Shown: positions 35,191-47,779, numbered from the stretch's first letter. The stretch: DNA of 64,000 nucleotides from Sphingobium aromaticiconvertens (GCF_037154075.1 NZ_JBANRJ010000001.1:1979501-2043500); one strand, 5' to 3'. Notes: generated by a model from the sequence alone, not told the origin. Program-made: numbers and translations.

Positions 35191-36497
35191 GGCCAGCGAT
35201 TCTTTTCGCACCATTGCCGTTGATGTTGGCCAGCACTCCGGTGCTGGCCACGCTGTCGCCGCGGGAACAGGCGATGGCGGCGAGCATCGAGGCGGATTAC
35301 GAGCCGACCATCGCGCTGCTGGAGCGGTTGGTGAACCAGAATAGCGGCTCGATGAATATCGAGGGTGTGAAGAAAGTGGCCGACATGGTGCGGCCCGAAC
35401 TGGAAGCGTTGGGCTTTGTCGTAAAGTGGCAGCCGATGGACGCCGCCAGGCGCGCCGGGCACATCATTGCCACGCACAAGGGTAAGGCGGGCACGACCCG
35501 GATGCTCCTGATCGGGCATCTGGACACGGTGTTCGAGGTGGATTCGCCCTTTCAGACTTTCAAGCGGGAAGGGGATATGGCGTCCGGACCGGGTGTCGCC
35601 GACGACAAGGGCGGCGTGGCGGTGATGCTGACGGCGCTCAAGGCCATGAAGGCAGCAGGCACGTTGAAGGGCGCCAATATCGAGATCGTCCTGACCGGGG
35701 ACGAGGAAGATGTAGGCGAGCCGAAAGCAGTGGCGCGGGCGGACCTGATCGCAGCGGGCAAGCGTGCGGACGTGGCGCTGGATTTCGAAGGACTGGCGCA
35801 GCAGGACGGAAAGGATATGGGGTCGATTGCGCGGCGCTCCTCCAATAGCTGGACACTGACGGCGACCGGCAAGTCGGGGCATAGTTCGGGCATCTTTTCG
35901 CCTGCTGCCGGGGACGGGGCCGTCTATGAACTGGCGCGGATCGTGACTGCCTTTCGCAAGGAGTTGCCCGAGCAGAACCTGACCTTCAACGCCGGTTTGA
36001 TCGGCGGTGGGCAGAGCGCGGATGTCGACAAGGACGGCGTAAGGATCGCGGTGACGGGCAAGACCAACATCATCCCGCCCATCGCGGTCGCCAAGGGTGA
36101 TTTCCGTACCCTGAGCCAGGAGCAGACCGACCGGGTAATGGCGAAGATGAAGGCGATCGTGGAAAGCGGTCATCTGAACGGCACGTCGGCGACGATCGAT
36201 TTCGATCAGGGCTATCCGGCGATGGCGCCGACGCAGGGGAATAGGGCGCTGCTCGGCAAGCTGAATGCGGTCAATGCGGACCTTGGCCTTGTGGCCATGC
36301 CGGAACTGAATCCGTTGAAGCGCGGTGCGGGCGACATTGCCTTCGTCGCCAACGATACGGACGGGCTGGTCGGGCTGGGCGTGACCAGCAGCGGCGATCA
36401 TTCGCCGGCTGAGGTTGCCGACCTGTCCAGCATCAAGCGGCAGGGCAAGCGCGCGGCGATATTGATGAGCCGGCTGGCCCGCGAGAAGGCGCGGTAG
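35187..36497 (+). CDS. Exported M20-family metallopeptidase (carboxypeptidase G2-like)
   Basis: 436 residues starting with GTG inside the gpx stop codon. The start (MRPAILFAPLPLMLASTPVLATLSPREQ) is a signal peptide. Di-zinc ligands are visible in LLIGHLDTVFE, GVADDKGGVAVMLTALKAMK and VLTGDEEDVG; TGKSGHSSGIFS opens the dimerisation domain. The family removes C-terminal residues such as glutamate from folates or peptides, or splits dipeptides. Co-translated with gpx, although the two functions have no obvious link. Confidence 0.9.
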   Translation: MRPAILFAPLPLMLASTPVLATLSPREQAMAASIEADYEPTIALLERLVNQNSGSMNIEGVKKVADMVRPELEALGFVVKWQPMDAARRAGHIIATHKGKAGTTRMLLIGHLDTVFEVDSPFQTFKREGDMASGPGVADDKGGVAVMLTALKAMKAAGTLKGANIEIVLTGDEEDVGEPKAVARADLIAAGKRADVALDFEGLAQQDGKDMGSIARRSSNSWTLTATGKSGHSSGIFSPAAGDGAVYELARIVTAFRKELPEQNLTFNAGLIGGGQSADVDKDGVRIAVTGKTNIIPPIAVAKGDFRTLSQEQTDRVMAKMKAIVESGHLNGTSATIDFDQGYPAMAPTQGNRALLGKLNAVNADLGLVAMPELNPLKRGAGDIAFVANDTDGLVGLGVTSSGDHSPAEVADLSSIKRQGKRAAILMSRLAREKAR

Positions 36498-36516
36498 AGA
36501 GCATGCGCGGGCGGCC

Positions 36517-37176
36517 ATGACATTTCCAACGCCCGCAATCATTCCGCACATTGGTATGGTGCTTGAGGTACTGACGATCGTCGGAACCTTTGTTTTCGCC
36601 GCGTCGGGTGCGCTGGCCGCCGCGCGGTTGCAACAGACGATCGTCACCTTCTGCTTCTTTGCACTGGTAACGGGGGTTGGCGGGGGCACGGTGCGCGACC
36701 TGCTGATCGGGGCGCCGGTTTTCTGGGTGGTGGACCCGGTGCCTGCGATTACCTGTGTCGGCGCGGCGATCATCGTCTGGCTAACACCGCGCCGCCTGTG
36801 GAGCGACCATGCGCTTGACTGGCTGGATGCCATAGGTCTTGCAGCGTTCGCGGTGTTCGGCGCGGCCAAGGCGATGACCTTCGGGATCAACCCGTTCGTC
36901 GCGGGGATGATGGGCGTGGTGACGGGCTGTGTCGGCGGCATCATGCGTGACCTGCTGGCCGGAGAGCCATCAATCCTGTTGCGCCCCGAACTTTATGTGA
37001 CAGCGGCGGCGGTGGCGGCGGGGCTGTTCGTGCTGCTATATTCTGCGGGTATGCCCTTGCCGGTCGCGGCGGTGTTGGCAGCGATCACGGGTTTCGTCTT
37101 GCGCGCGATCGCTATTGCGCGCGGTCTTGGTCTGCCGGGCTATTCCGGGCATGGGACGCGGCGCGACGAGCGCTAG
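36517..37176 (+). CDS. TRIC family cation channel (YicG-like)
   Basis: 219 residues with seven membrane helices in two glycine-rich repeats, as in prokaryotic TRIC channels: GVGGGTVRDLLIGAPVFWV in the first repeat and GVVTGCVGGIMRDLLAGEPSILL in the second, both with the GxGGG/G kink motif. Forms trimeric K+/Na+ channels in the inner membrane. An internal ATG (MVLEVL, 36556) is another possible start. Starts 19 bases after the M20 peptidase gene. Confidence 0.92.
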   Translation: MTFPTPAIIPHIGMVLEVLTIVGTFVFAASGALAAARLQQTIVTFCFFALVTGVGGGTVRDLLIGAPVFWVVDPVPAITCVGAAIIVWLTPRRLWSDHALDWLDAIGLAAFAVFGAAKAMTFGINPFVAGMMGVVTGCVGGIMRDLLAGEPSILLRPELYVTAAAVAAGLFVLLYSAGMPLPVAAVLAAITGFVLRAIAIARGLGLPGYSGHGTRRDER

Positions 37177-37184
37177 GCCGGTCG

Positions 37185-37376
37185 TCAGCGGGTGTCGTCG
37201 GGCAGGGCGGTTGCCATCACCACCATGCGCTTCAACAGGATTGGCCGATCAAGTCCGATTATGACGGGTATGGATGTCGCTGCTGCTGCGGTGGAGGCCG
37301 CAGTCATGCGCTCAACCGCCATCAAGGGGGCGGTGGTTGCGGTGATCGCCGCCAATGCGATGAAAATCCGTGTCAT
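37185..37376 (-). CDS. Small exported hypothetical protein
   Basis: 63 residues: a signal peptide (MTRIFIALAAITATTAPLMAVE) followed by a short mature part ending KRMVVMATALPDDTR. The ATG at 37376 has a GAAGG site upstream; the longer frame before it is rejected. No family recognised. Convergent with the TRIC gene, stops nine bases apart. Confidence 0.45.
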   Translation of the reverse strand: MTRIFIALAAITATTAPLMAVERMTAASTAAAATSIPVIIGLDRPILLKRMVVMATALPDDTR

Positions 37377-37570
37377 GATGCTGCCTTCGCCATGCTGTAT
37401 GACAACAGATATCGACGATCTGTCGCAGGGATGTACCCGGCGGATGGTAGAAATGTCGGAAAATGTAACGGCTTCGCCCCGGCCATCAGGGATGCTCGAC
37501 CTGATTTCGATCAATGACGATGGCATGGGCTGATGCTAGATTATGCCCTCAGACTCAGGAGTAGGATCAT

Positions 37571-37813
37571 ATGGCTATGACGAATGATGCCGCCTATCTG
37601 CTCCGCCGTGCGCGCGATGAAGCGCGCAAGGCGCTTGAAGCCGCCGAGCGCGGCGATGACGCTGCGGCGATTGCCGCGCACCGGGAAATGGCGATCCGTT
37701 ACAAGGTCAGGGCATTGTCCCAGTCCAGCGGTGCCGTACCTTGCATTGATGGCACGGACATAGTGGGTGGCATGTCCACCACCCGCATCGCAGGTAACAC
37801 AGCGGCGCAATAG
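37571..37813 (+). CDS. Small helical hypothetical protein
   Basis: 80 residues. MTNDAAYLLRRARDEARKALEAAERGDDAAAIAAHREMAIRYKVRAL forms one or two amphipathic helices with an Arg/Glu pattern; the C-terminal third is disordered. Sphingomonads carry many such short helical proteins of unknown role. A good AGGAG site precedes the ATG. It is followed by a palindromic repeat and the convergent sppA gene. Confidence 0.65.
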   Translation: MAMTNDAAYLLRRARDEARKALEAAERGDDAAAIAAHREMAIRYKVRALSQSSGAVPCIDGTDIVGGMSTTRIAGNTAAQ

Positions 37814-37835
37814 CAGCAGTCTGCGGCCTTCCGGT

Positions 37836-37940
37836 TAGAGCGATTTCCAATCAGATGGAATCATCTGATGGCCAGAAATCGTGTCAAATCAAAAGCCTAG
37901 AGCAGTCGGTCCGATGCAGTCGGATCATATTCTGCTCTAG
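37836..37940. repeat. Two-module palindromic intergenic repeat (CTAGAGC type)
   Basis: Module one: CGATTTC (37841) mirrored by GAAATCG (37881) around an inner CAGATGGAATCATCTG. Module two: CTAGAGCAG (37897) mirrored by CTGCTCTAG (37940) around TCCGA/TCGGA. The outer CTAG of module two supplies the sppA stop codon. Confidence 0.75.
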
Positions 37941-39835
37941 CGCCAGACGGTCGCCAGCAAAGCGAGCAATCCCCGGTCGTCCATACCACCGACCGGCCGG
38001 GCAGGGGTTGCGCGCGGGCCACCTACACCGCGACATTCCAGGCAGTCGGCGCGGATGCCGCCGCCCATGACCATGGCGCGCGCATCGGCCACGGCCTGAA
38101 GTGCCCATTGGCGCTGGAGCAGGGATTGGCGGGCGAGGAGATCGCGCGGCATGGATGCCTGCTTCTGGTCGCCTTCCATCAAGTTTTGGATGAAGGCAGT
38201 GATCTTGTCCGGCGCCTTCTCGATTATGTAGGGGCGGGCCTTTGCGGGGTCGAGTTTCGCCAGCTTCGCCGCTTCGGCGATTGCCTCGTCCAGCCCGCCG
38301 AAACGGTCGATCAGTCCATTCTGACGCGCGTTGCCGCCATCCCAGACGCGGCCCTGCGCGATCGTGTCGATCTGCTGCGGTGACTTTTTACGTGATTGGG
38401 CAACGATGCCGACGAAGCGGCGGTAAATATCCTCGACCCCCATCTGCATCACCGCGTCGAATTGCGGCGTGGTGCCGCCGATGATGTCGGGCTGGCCCGA
38501 TAGCGGCGTGGTGGTGACACCATCGGTCGTGACGCCGATCTTTGCCAGCGTCCCTTCGAAACTGGGAAGGATGCCGAAGACACCGATGGAACCGGTAATC
38601 GTGTCCGGCTCCGCAAAGATGACGTTGGCGGGGGTGGAAACCCAATAGCCGCCGCTGGCCGCGACATTGCCCATGGAGACGACGATCGGCAGGCCGTCCG
38701 CCTTGGCGGACAGGATGGCGCTGCGGATCTTTTCCGACGCCATGACCGAACCACCGGGGGAATCTACGCGCACGACCAGCGCCTTGAGTTTCTTTTCGGC
38801 AAGCGCGGTGTAGAGCAGGTCGGAAATAGTGTCGCCCGCCGCCGTACCGGGGCCAGCCTCTCCATCGACAATGTCGCCCGCGATCGTCAGCACGCCGATC
38901 TGGCCGTCATTGGCGGGACGTCGCGCCTTTACATAGGCGGCAAGGTCGATGGTGGCGAAGTCGCCATCCTTGTCCTGCGCGGGCTGGCCGGCGATTTCCG
39001 CCACACGCTCGCCAAACTGGGCCTCGTCACCCAGCCGGTCGAGCAGGCCTGCGGACTGTGCGGCCTTGGCGAGATTGCCATCGGTCGCACGGACGGCGGC
39101 GGCGATGTCGCCGATATAGGGGGCCAGCTTTGCCTTGGGCCGCGCTTTGGCTACATCCTGCTGCCAGCTTTCCCACAGGGCGCTGGTCAGCGCGACATCA
39201 GCCTGCTTTGCTTCGGGGGACTGTTCGGTGCGGATATAGGGTTCGACGAAACTCTTATAGGTGCCGACACGGTAGACATGGGTATTGACGCCCAGCTTGT
39301 CGATCAGCCCCTTATAATAGAGGCGCGATCCACCCGGCCCGACGATAGCGACGCCGCCAAGGGAATCGCCCCAGATTTCACTGGCATGGGCCGCCAGTTG
39401 ATAGCTGTCATCGGTATAGATGGTGGAGAAGGCAAGTACGGGCTTTTTCGCGGCGCGCACGCCGTCGAGCGCCTTGCCTACCCGAGCCAGTGCAACCTGC
39501 CCACCGCCCATGAAGCCGTCGAGGTTCAGCACTACGGCCTTGACCTTGGAATCGGTCCGGGCGGCATCAAGTGCCGTGATGAGGTCACTGAGCCGATATT
39601 CGCGCGTCTGCTCCCCTTGTGAAGACAGGAGCGAGAGGGGATCGACCTCGGCAGGCTGTTCGACGATCGTGCCGTCTAGGTCGAGCAACAGCGCGCCGCT
39701 GGAAATGGCGGCGACCGGACGGGGACTGAAGGACAGGGCAGCATAGAGCAGGCCGAAGAAGAGCAGCAGGAAGAGAAGGACCAGCCCGTCCTTGATGGCG
39801 ACCAATATCCGCCAGATGCCCTTCACAAATGCCAC
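37937..39835 (-). CDS. sppA: Signal peptide peptidase SppA, 67K type
   Basis: 632 residues, the length of the double-domain E. coli-type enzyme, which degrades cleaved signal peptides in the inner membrane. One N-terminal membrane helix ([18 protein letters not shown]) precedes two S49 domains; the catalytic lysine sits in [11 protein letters not shown] of the first and the serine in [10 protein letters not shown] of the second. I place the start at a GTG (39835) with GGAAGGAG nine bases upstream; no good ATG exists there. The TAG stop lies inside a repeat. The last 40 residues are an extension beyond the family core. Confidence 0.93.
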   Translation of the reverse strand: MAFVKGIWRILVAIKDGLVLLFLLLFFGLLYAALSFSPRPVAAISSGALLLDLDGTIVEQPAEVDPLSLLSSQGEQTREYRLSDLITALDAARTDSKVKAVVLNLDGFMGGGQVALARVGKALDGVRAAKKPVLAFSTIYTDDSYQLAAHASEIWGDSLGGVAIVGPGGSRLYYKGLIDKLGVNTHVYRVGTYKSFVEPYIRTEQSPEAKQADVALTSALWESWQQDVAKARPKAKLAPYIGDIAAAVRATDGNLAKAAQSAGLLDRLGDEAQFGERVAEIAGQPAQDKDGDFATIDLAAYVKARRPANDGQIGVLTIAGDIVDGEAGPGTAAGDTISDLLYTALAEKKLKALVVRVDSPGGSVMASEKIRSAILSAKADGLPIVVSMGNVAASGGYWVSTPANVIFAEPDTITGSIGVFGILPSFEGTLAKIGVTTDGVTTTPLSGQPDIIGGTTPQFDAVMQMGVEDIYRRFVGIVAQSRKKSPQQIDTIAQGRVWDGGNARQNGLIDRFGGLDEAIAEAAKLAKLDPAKARPYIIEKAPDKITAFIQNLMEGDQKQASMPRDLLARQSLLQRQWALQAVADARAMVMGGGIRADCLECRGVGGPRATPARPVGGMDDRGLLALLATVWR

Positions 39836-39987
39836 GCGTACAGCTCCTTCCGTGTGTTCCGTCCATCGGGCTAACCGATCGCGGGATGCGCCGCAATGCG
39901 AAGGCTTCACCATGCCCCGATCTCTTGCACCGTCGCTATGAGCCGCTATGGGGAGGCGCAACACCCGGTTCAAGGAGACGCATAGTC

Positions 39988-40674
39988 ATGCCCACGCTCG
40001 TCCTCATCCGTCACGGCCAGTCCAGCTGGAATCTGGAAAATCGCTTTACCGGCTGGTGGGATGTGGATGTGACCGAAAAGGGCGCGGAAGAAGCGCGTGC
40101 GGCAGGACGGCTGATGAAAGAGAAGGGGCTGGATTTCGATAGCTGCTTCACCAGCGTCCAGACCCGCGCGATCAAGACGCTCAATCTGGCGCTGGAGGAA
40201 ATGGGGCGGCTGTGGCTGCCGGTCGAAAAGGACTGGCACCTCAATGAGCGGCATTATGGCGGCCTGACAGGTCTCAACAAGGCAGAGACAGCGGCCAGGC
40301 ATGGCGACGCTCAAGTCAAGATATGGCGTCGCAGCTTCGACATTCCGCCGCCGGTGCTGGAAGCGGGCAGCGCGTTTGATCTGTCGGCCGATCGCCGCTA
40401 TGCGGGCATCCCGATCCCGTCGACCGAATCGCTGAAGGACACGATTGCGCGCGTGCTGCCCTATTGGGAAAGCCGGATCGTGCCGGAACTGAAGGCAGGC
40501 AAGCGCGTGCTGATCTCTGCCCATGGCAATTCGCTGCGTGCGCTGGTCAAGCATCTGTCGAACATTCCCGACGACGAGATCACCGAACTGGAGATCCCGA
40601 CCGGGCAGCCGATCGTTTATGATCTGGCCGACGATCTGACCGCGCTGGATCGCTATTATCTGTCGGAGCGGTAG
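39988..40674 (+). CDS. gpmA: 2,3-bisphosphoglycerate-dependent phosphoglycerate mutase
   Basis: 228 residues. [30 protein letters not shown] carries the phosphohistidine (RHG), [17 protein letters not shown] is the substrate loop, and [15 protein letters not shown] has the second active-site histidine. Interconverts 3- and 2-phosphoglycerate in glycolysis. Start set by an AAGGAG site. Upstream of purE-purK, a neighbourhood also seen in other alphaproteobacteria. Confidence 0.97.
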   Translation: MPTLVLIRHGQSSWNLENRFTGWWDVDVTEKGAEEARAAGRLMKEKGLDFDSCFTSVQTRAIKTLNLALEEMGRLWLPVEKDWHLNERHYGGLTGLNKAETAARHGDAQVKIWRRSFDIPPPVLEAGSAFDLSADRRYAGIPIPSTESLKDTIARVLPYWESRIVPELKAGKRVLISAHGNSLRALVKHLSNIPDDEITELEIPTGQPIVYDLADDLTALDRYYLSER

Positions 40675-40782
40675 CGCCCTGTTGGGTTATTTGGGCCTCT
40701 TGCGGGATTGCCCCCGGACCCCCAGCCGACTAAGGGGCTGTGCTTCCGGGCGGCGACAGGCTGCTTCCTTGAGGGATAGGGC

Positions 40783-41268
40783 ATGAGCGAAGGCATCGCG
40801 GTCGGCATCATCATGGGCAGCCGGTCTGACTGGGAAACGATGCGCCATGCGTCGGAAACGCTGGACGCGCTGGGCGTTCCCCATGAGTGCAAGGTCGTGT
40901 CCGCGCATCGCACGCCGCAGCGGCTTTATGATTATGCGACCGGCGCGGTCGGTCGTGGGTTGAAGGCGATTATCGCGGGAGCGGGCGGCGCCGCGCATCT
41001 GCCGGGCATGGCCGCGTCGATGACGCGCCTGCCGGTGCTGGGCGTACCGGTGGAATCGAAGGCGTTGAGCGGCATGGATTCGCTGCTGTCCATCGTGCAG
41101 ATGCCCGCTGGCATCCCGGTGGGCACGCTGGCGATTGGCCGGGCGGGTGCGGTGAATGCGGCGCTGCTGGCGGCGGCGATGCTAGCGACTAGCGATGACG
41201 CACTGGCCGAGCGGCTGGACGCCTGGCGGGCGAAGCAGACGCAGGACGTGGCCGAAACGCCGGAGTGA
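40783..41268 (+). CDS. purE: N5-carboxyaminoimidazole ribonucleotide mutase, class I
   Basis: 161 residues: [26 protein letters not shown] and [14 protein letters not shown] give the phosphate and substrate loops, [18 protein letters not shown] the active-site histidine region, and [33 protein letters not shown] the rest. Works with PurK in purine synthesis. The 108 bases upstream hold GC-rich inverted segments but no recognisable riboswitch. Confidence 0.97.
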   Translation: MSEGIAVGIIMGSRSDWETMRHASETLDALGVPHECKVVSAHRTPQRLYDYATGAVGRGLKAIIAGAGGAAHLPGMAASMTRLPVLGVPVESKALSGMDSLLSIVQMPAGIPVGTLAIGRAGAVNAALLAAAMLATSDDALAERLDAWRAKQTQDVAETPE

Positions 41269-41278
41269 AATCAGACTG

Positions 41279-42846
<1,568 letters not shown>

Positions 42847-42928
42847 TGAAGCGAGGCTGGCAGTCTGCGGAAGCATGCGATCAAGCGTCCGATTGCGCCG
42901 ACGCGCTGCCGTCCCTATAGCCGCGCGC

Positions 42929-43870
42929 ATGGAGCGACTGGAGAGCAACGCCCCGACGCCCGCACACCTGCGCGGTGCGATCGTGGCGCTCGGCAATTTC
43001 GATGGGTTTCACCGGGGGCACCAGGCGGTGGTTCGCCGAGCGATCGAGTGCGCGCGAGCCGAGGGGCGCCCTGCGATCATCGCGACCTTTGATCCGCATC
43101 CGGTGCGGCTGTTCCGACCTGACACGCCGCCCTTTCGGTTGACGACGCTGGACCAGCGCGAGGCGTTGTTCGCGCGCGCCGGGGCGGACGCCATGCTGGT
43201 CTTTCACTTCACGGCGCAGATGGCGGCGATGAGTGCGGAGCAGTTCGCTGCCTTTCTGGTCGATCATATTGGGGCTGCCCATGTCGTTACGGGACAGGAT
43301 TTCACCTTTGGCAAGGGGAAGAGCGGGTCGGTCGCGACCCTGACCGAATTGGGTCGCGCGCTCGGAATGGTCGCTGAGGCTGTGCCCGCCGTCGCGGATG
43401 CCGGGGGTGAGATCATCTCCTCCAGCCGCATCCGCGAGGCGCTGGTCGCGGGCGATTGCGCGACCGCGACGCGCTTGTTGACGCGGCCCTTCGCGATTCA
43501 GGGGCGGGTGCAGCATGGCGACAAGCTGGGACGGACGATCGGCTACCCCACCGCCAATATCGACATGGGCAATTATCTGCGGCCCGCTTACGGCATCTAT
43601 GCGGTGCGGGGGCTGCTGCCAGACGGGCGAGTGCTGGACGGGGCGGCGAATCTGGGCATCCGGCCGACCTTCGACCCACCCAAGGAATTGCTGGAACCGC
43701 ATTTTTTCGACTTTTCCGAAAGCCTGTACGATCAAATAATCGAGGTGCAGTTGATCGAGCGGCTGCGGGGCGAGGCAAAGTTCGACAGCCTTGACGCGCT
43801 GATCGCGCAGATGGACGCCGATTGCGCCCGTGCGCGGCAAATCCTTGCGGGAACGCCTTACGTCGCGTAG
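42929..43870 (+). CDS. ribF: Bifunctional riboflavin kinase / FAD synthetase
   Basis: 313 residues. N-terminal nucleotidyltransferase part: GAIVALGNFDGFHRGHQAVV (HxGH-type loop) and IATFDPHPVR; the ISSSRIREAL motif closes it. C-terminal kinase part: GRVQHGDKLGRTIGYPTANI and GIYAVRG...GAANLGIRPTF, followed by FDFSESLYDQIIEVQLIERLRGEAKF. Makes FMN then FAD. I start at the ATG at 42929 (MERLESN); upstream residues look non-conserved. Followed 38 bases later by ileS, the usual ribF-ileS-lspA order. Confidence 0.96.
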   Translation: MERLESNAPTPAHLRGAIVALGNFDGFHRGHQAVVRRAIECARAEGRPAIIATFDPHPVRLFRPDTPPFRLTTLDQREALFARAGADAMLVFHFTAQMAAMSAEQFAAFLVDHIGAAHVVTGQDFTFGKGKSGSVATLTELGRALGMVAEAVPAVADAGGEIISSSRIREALVAGDCATATRLLTRPFAIQGRVQHGDKLGRTIGYPTANIDMGNYLRPAYGIYAVRGLLPDGRVLDGAANLGIRPTFDPPKELLEPHFFDFSESLYDQIIEVQLIERLRGEAKFDSLDALIAQMDADCARARQILAGTPYVA

Positions 43871-43908
43871 TGCCGCCAGCTTATCTCACCGATATATTTG
43901 CGGACCGC

Positions 43909-46809
43909 ATGACCGATCAGCCAGACTATAAAGCCACCGTATTCCTCCCCGTCACCGACTTCCCCATGAAGGCGGGGCTGGCCCAGAAGGAGCCGGCGAT
44001 TGCCGCGCGCTGGGCGGCGATGGACCTGTATGGCAAGCTGCGCGAACGCCGCGCGGGGCGTGAGCGTTTCATCCTGCATGATGGCCCGCCCTATGCCAAT
44101 GGCGACATCCATATGGGCCATGCGATGAACAAGGTGCTGAAAGACATCATCGTCCGCAGCCAGTCGTTGTTGGGTAAGGACGCGCCCTATGTGCCCGGAT
44201 GGGATTGCCACGGCCTGCCGATCGAATGGAAGATCGAGGAAGAATATCGCAAGAAGAAGCTGAACAAGGACGAGGTTCCGCCGCAGGAGTTTCGCGCCCA
44301 GTGCCGCGCCTATGCCGATAAATGGGTGGACGTGCAGAAGGAGCAGTTCAAGCGTCTGGGCGTAATGGGCGATTGGGCCGATCCCTACCTGACCATGAAG
44401 TTCGACGCCGAGGCGACGATCGTCGGCGAACTGCTGAAATTCGCGGAAAGCGGCCAGCTCTATCGCGGCGCCAAGCCCGTCATGTGGTCCCCGGTCGAAA
44501 AGACCGCGCTGGCCGAGGCCGAGGTCGAATATGAGGATGTCGTGTCGACCCAGATCGACCTGGCGTTCGAGATCATGAAAGCACCGAATGCGCCAGAACT
44601 GGTCGGCGCCCATGCGGTGATCTGGACGACGACCCCATGGACGATCCCTGTGAACCAGGCGATCGCTTATGGGGAGGGGGTTGAATATGAACTTGTAAAA
44701 TGGGTTGATAGCAACAATCAGACTGTGGCGGGTCCGTTCCTGATTGCTGTCGATCTCGTCGATCCGTTTCTGGCGCGTGTTGGGCATAACAGTATTTCGC
44801 GCTTCATAGGCGATGAGTTACCTAGCGGCGCGCTTCTAAATCTTAGTGGCAAGCGGATTGTCGGCTCTCAACTCGCAGGCGCTATCGCCCGCCACCCAAT
44901 GCACAAGCTCGGTGGCTTTTTCGCCAAGCCTCGCCCATTCCTCGCAGCCGACCATGTCACCACCGACGCGGGCACCGGCCTTGTCCACATGTCCCCCGAC
45001 CATGGCGAGGAGGATTTCATCGTCTGCAAGAAGCTGGGCATCGACCCGGTCTTCGCGGTGGACGATGGCGGCTTCTACCGCAATGACTGGGAATGGCTCC
45101 CCGGACAGGGCAGCGTCATCAACACCAAGTTCAACGGTCCTGATGGCCCGATCTGCACCGATCTGCGCGAAGCGGGGGCGTTGCTGTCCTCGGGTGAGTT
45201 CAAGCATAGCTATCCCCATAGCTGGCGATCGAAGGCGCGGATCATCTATCGCTGCACCCCGCAATGGTTCATCCCGATGGACAAGCCGCAGGGCGACGGA
45301 AGTTTTGTCGATGTCGATGGCGGCGTCCTGCCGACCCCGATCATCGCCTCCAACGGCCCGACCCTGCGCGAAGTCGCGCTCGACGCGATCGAGCAGACGC
45401 GTTGGGTGCCGGAGCGGTCGACCAACCGTATCCGATCGATGGTGGAGGGTCGCCCGGACTGGGTGATCAGCCGCCAGCGCGCCTGGGGCGTGCCGATTGC
45501 GCTCTATGTCCATCGCAAGAGTGGCCAGTATCTTGTTGATCCATTGGTGAATGATCGGATCGTTGCGGCGTTCAAGGCGGGCGGAGCAGATGCCTGGTTC
45601 GGCGCGGATCATCAGGCGCTTCTGGGGTCGGATTACGACCTTAACGACTATGAAGTCGTCAACGACATTCTCGACGTGTGGTTCGACAGCGGCTCAACGC
45701 ACAGCTTCGTGGTCGAGGCGCGCTATGGTCCTGATGCCCGCGCGGACCTCTATATCGAAGGATCGGACCAGCATCGCGGCTGGTTCCAGTCTTCGCTGCT
45801 GGAAAGCTGTGGCACACGCGGTCAGGCGCCTTTTGGCGCGGTACTGACGCATGGCTTCGCGCTGGACGGCAATGGCCGCAAAATGTCCAAGAGCCTTGGC
45901 AATGTCGTCGATCCGCTCAAGATCATGGGCGAAAGCGGCGCGGACATATTGCGCGTCTGGGTCGCCAGCACCGATTATTTTGATGATGTGCGGATCGGCA
46001 AGGAAGTGCTGGCCGGGTCGTCCGACGCCTATCGCAAGCTGCGCAATAGCTTCCGCTACATGCTGGGCGCGCTGTCGGATTATGACGAAAGCGAAGCGGT
46101 CTCCTATGACGACATGCCGGAACTGGAGCGCTACATGCTCCACCGTCTGGCGGAACTGGATGCGGAACTGCGCGCTGTGGTGGACAAGGCGGCGGGCAGC
46201 GACAACTGGCTGGAATTCAGCCGCTATACTCGCGCGCTGTTCGACTTTGCCAACAGCGACCTCAGCGCCTTCTTCTTCGATATTCGCAAGGATCGCCTCT
46301 ATTGCGATGCAAAGAGCGACCCCAAGCGGCGCGCCTATCGCACTGTGCTGGACACGCTGTTCCATGCGCTGGTCCGTTACGCCGCGCCGATCATCCCCTT
46401 CACCGCTGAGGAAGTGTGGCAGAGCCGCTTCCCAAGTGACGAGGATAGCGTTCATTTCCTGGAGTGGCCGGACGTCGATCATCACTGGATCAACCGTCAT
46501 CTGGACGACAAATGGACCGCATTGCGCAGCCAACGCGAACAGGTGAATGAAGCGATAGAGCCGCTGCGGCGTGAGAAGATCGTGCGCTCCAGCCTGGAAG
46601 CGGACGTGACCATGGGCGAGCTGCTGCCGGTGGGCGATGTCGATTTCGCCGAGGTGGCGATCGTCGCCCGCGTGACCATGGGCGTGGGCGATGGCATCAT
46701 CGTGGAGCCGTCCGACTGGCACAAATGCGGCCGCTGCTGGCGGTTGCTGCCCGAAGTCACGCAGGACGGCGCCTTGTGCGACCGTTGTGACGATGTGCTG
46801 AAGGACTGA
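43909..46809 (+). CDS. ileS: Isoleucine--tRNA ligase
   Basis: 966 residues. Class I features: HIGH-type motif in [24 protein letters not shown] in [14 protein letters not shown], and the C-terminal zinc finger [22 protein letters not shown]. The CP1 editing domain runs roughly from residue 190 to 390; within it about 250 bases (44685-44935) use many TTA, CTA, ATA, CTT and GTA codons and read unlike the flanks. The editing-site segment [20 protein letters not shown] after it is normal, so the enzyme is expected to be active. The downstream lspA starts nine bases later. Confidence 0.97.
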   Translation: MTDQPDYKATVFLPVTDFPMKAGLAQKEPAIAARWAAMDLYGKLRERRAGRERFILHDGPPYANGDIHMGHAMNKVLKDIIVRSQSLLGKDAPYVPGWDCHGLPIEWKIEEEYRKKKLNKDEVPPQEFRAQCRAYADKWVDVQKEQFKRLGVMGDWADPYLTMKFDAEATIVGELLKFAESGQLYRGAKPVMWSPVEKTALAEAEVEYEDVVSTQIDLAFEIMKAPNAPELVGAHAVIWTTTPWTIPVNQAIAYGEGVEYELVKWVDSNNQTVAGPFLIAVDLVDPFLARVGHNSISRFIGDELPSGALLNLSGKRIVGSQLAGAIARHPMHKLGGFFAKPRPFLAADHVTTDAGTGLVHMSPDHGEEDFIVCKKLGIDPVFAVDDGGFYRNDWEWLPGQGSVINTKFNGPDGPICTDLREAGALLSSGEFKHSYPHSWRSKARIIYRCTPQWFIPMDKPQGDGSFVDVDGGVLPTPIIASNGPTLREVALDAIEQTRWVPERSTNRIRSMVEGRPDWVISRQRAWGVPIALYVHRKSGQYLVDPLVNDRIVAAFKAGGADAWFGADHQALLGSDYDLNDYEVVNDILDVWFDSGSTHSFVVEARYGPDARADLYIEGSDQHRGWFQSSLLESCGTRGQAPFGAVLTHGFALDGNGRKMSKSLGNVVDPLKIMGESGADILRVWVASTDYFDDVRIGKEVLAGSSDAYRKLRNSFRYMLGALSDYDESEAVSYDDMPELERYMLHRLAELDAELRAVVDKAAGSDNWLEFSRYTRALFDFANSDLSAFFFDIRKDRLYCDAKSDPKRRAYRTVLDTLFHALVRYAAPIIPFTAEEVWQSRFPSDEDSVHFLEWPDVDHHWINRHLDDKWTALRSQREQVNEAIEPLRREKIVRSSLEADVTMGELLPVGDVDFAEVAIVARVTMGVGDGIIVEPSDWHKCGRCWRLLPEVTQDGALCDRCDDVLKD

Positions 46810-46817
46810 GCGGACCC

Positions 46818-47327
46818 ATGAACTCCAATCACCGCCCGCTGGGCCTGACCGTCGCGATCGGCGCCCTGTTGCTGGACCAGCTCATCAAATATACCGTCAC
46901 CTATCCGCTGGCGCTGAAATCGCGGGCGGATGTGGGCATTGATCTGCTGCCGTTCTTCCGTCTGCGCTGGCTGGAAAATCGGGGCGTTTCTATGGGCTTT
47001 TTCCATGCGTCCAGCAACGGCGCCCGCTGGGCGCTGGTGGCGATGACGATGGTGATCGCCACCTTCGTTGCCGTTTGGATGTGGCGCGAACGGGCACGGC
47101 AGGATGTGGCGGCGCTGGGCCTGGTGCTGGGTGGCGCGATCGGCAATATCATTGATCGCGTGCGGCTGGGCTATGTCATCGATTATGCCGACCTGCATAT
47201 CGGCGAATGGCGACCCTTCCTGATTTTCAACCTGGCCGACGCAGCGATCACCATCGGCGTGCTGATCCTGCTTGCGCGCGCGCTGTTGCTGCGCGAAAAG
47301 AGTCCAAAGACGGAGACATTACGATAA
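46818..47327 (+). CDS. lspA: Lipoprotein signal peptidase II
   Basis: 169 residues, four membrane helices. The catalytic aspartates are in [19 protein letters not shown] and [25 protein letters not shown], and the [13 protein letters not shown] segment is the conserved NxG(A/V)(A/S) motif. Cleaves prolipoprotein signal peptides. The TAA stop overlaps the ATG of the lipoprotein gene that follows (TAATG). Confidence 0.96.
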   Translation: MNSNHRPLGLTVAIGALLLDQLIKYTVTYPLALKSRADVGIDLLPFFRLRWLENRGVSMGFFHASSNGARWALVAMTMVIATFVAVWMWRERARQDVAALGLVLGGAIGNIIDRVRLGYVIDYADLHIGEWRPFLIFNLADAAITIGVLILLARALLLREKSPKTETLR

Positions 47328-47746
47328 TGCGCAAGTTGTTCCTCGCTGCTGGCCTGCTAACTGGCCTTACGGCTCTTTCGGGCTGCGGCTCCACCGGCCT
47401 GTTCGACCGTGAGCGGCCCGACGAGTTCGCCGTTTCGCGGCAGGCGCCGTTGGTGATTCCGCCTGATTTCGCGCTGGTGCCGCCTGCGCCGGGTGCGCCC
47501 TCGTCCAATAACGTGGATTCGGGCCGTGCCGCGATGGAGGCCATGTTCGGTGGTCCTGCGCCGCGTAGTTCGACCGAGACCACCGCGTTGACCGCGGCTG
47601 GCCGCGCCAGTGCCGCACCGGGCATTCGCTCGGCTGCTGGTGATCCTGCGACCGAAGTGGTGGACAAGGGCGCCGCCACGCGTGAGATCATCGCCGCGCC
47701 GGAAGGTGATGGGCAGGATGCCCGGGCTTCGGTGCCGAAGCAATGA
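47327..47746 (+). CDS. DUF3035 lipoprotein
   Basis: 139 residues. A lipobox (GLTALSGCGS) marks a lipid-anchored protein, and RERPDEFAVSRQAPLVIPPDFALVPPAPG is the conserved DUF3035 motif; the rest is low-complexity Ala/Ser/Pro-rich. Some alphaproteobacterial relatives are called BamF and attach to the outer-membrane assembly complex, but I cannot tell if that holds here. Coupled to lspA, whose product would cut its own signal peptide. Confidence 0.8.
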   Translation: MRKLFLAAGLLTGLTALSGCGSTGLFDRERPDEFAVSRQAPLVIPPDFALVPPAPGAPSSNNVDSGRAAMEAMFGGPAPRSSTETTALTAAGRASAAPGIRSAAGDPATEVVDKGAATREIIAAPEGDGQDARASVPKQ

Positions 47747-47779
47747 TCTCAGCGGGGTACTGATGGCCCCGATGGTCTG

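Noticed and set aside
35187..36497. Gpx-M20 overlap as a dedicated glutathione system
   Set aside because: The overlap is real, but the M20 peptidase is exported with general carboxypeptidase features, so a functional link to peroxide defence is not supported.
35034..36944. A 636-codon minus-strand frame opposite the M20 peptidase and TRIC genes
   Set aside because: Spans two real genes of the other strand with clear motifs, so it is a shadow.
40675..40782. Possible ZTP-type riboswitch upstream of purE
   Set aside because: GC-rich mirrored segments exist, but I cannot assemble the conserved core or pseudoknot; a covariance search would decide.
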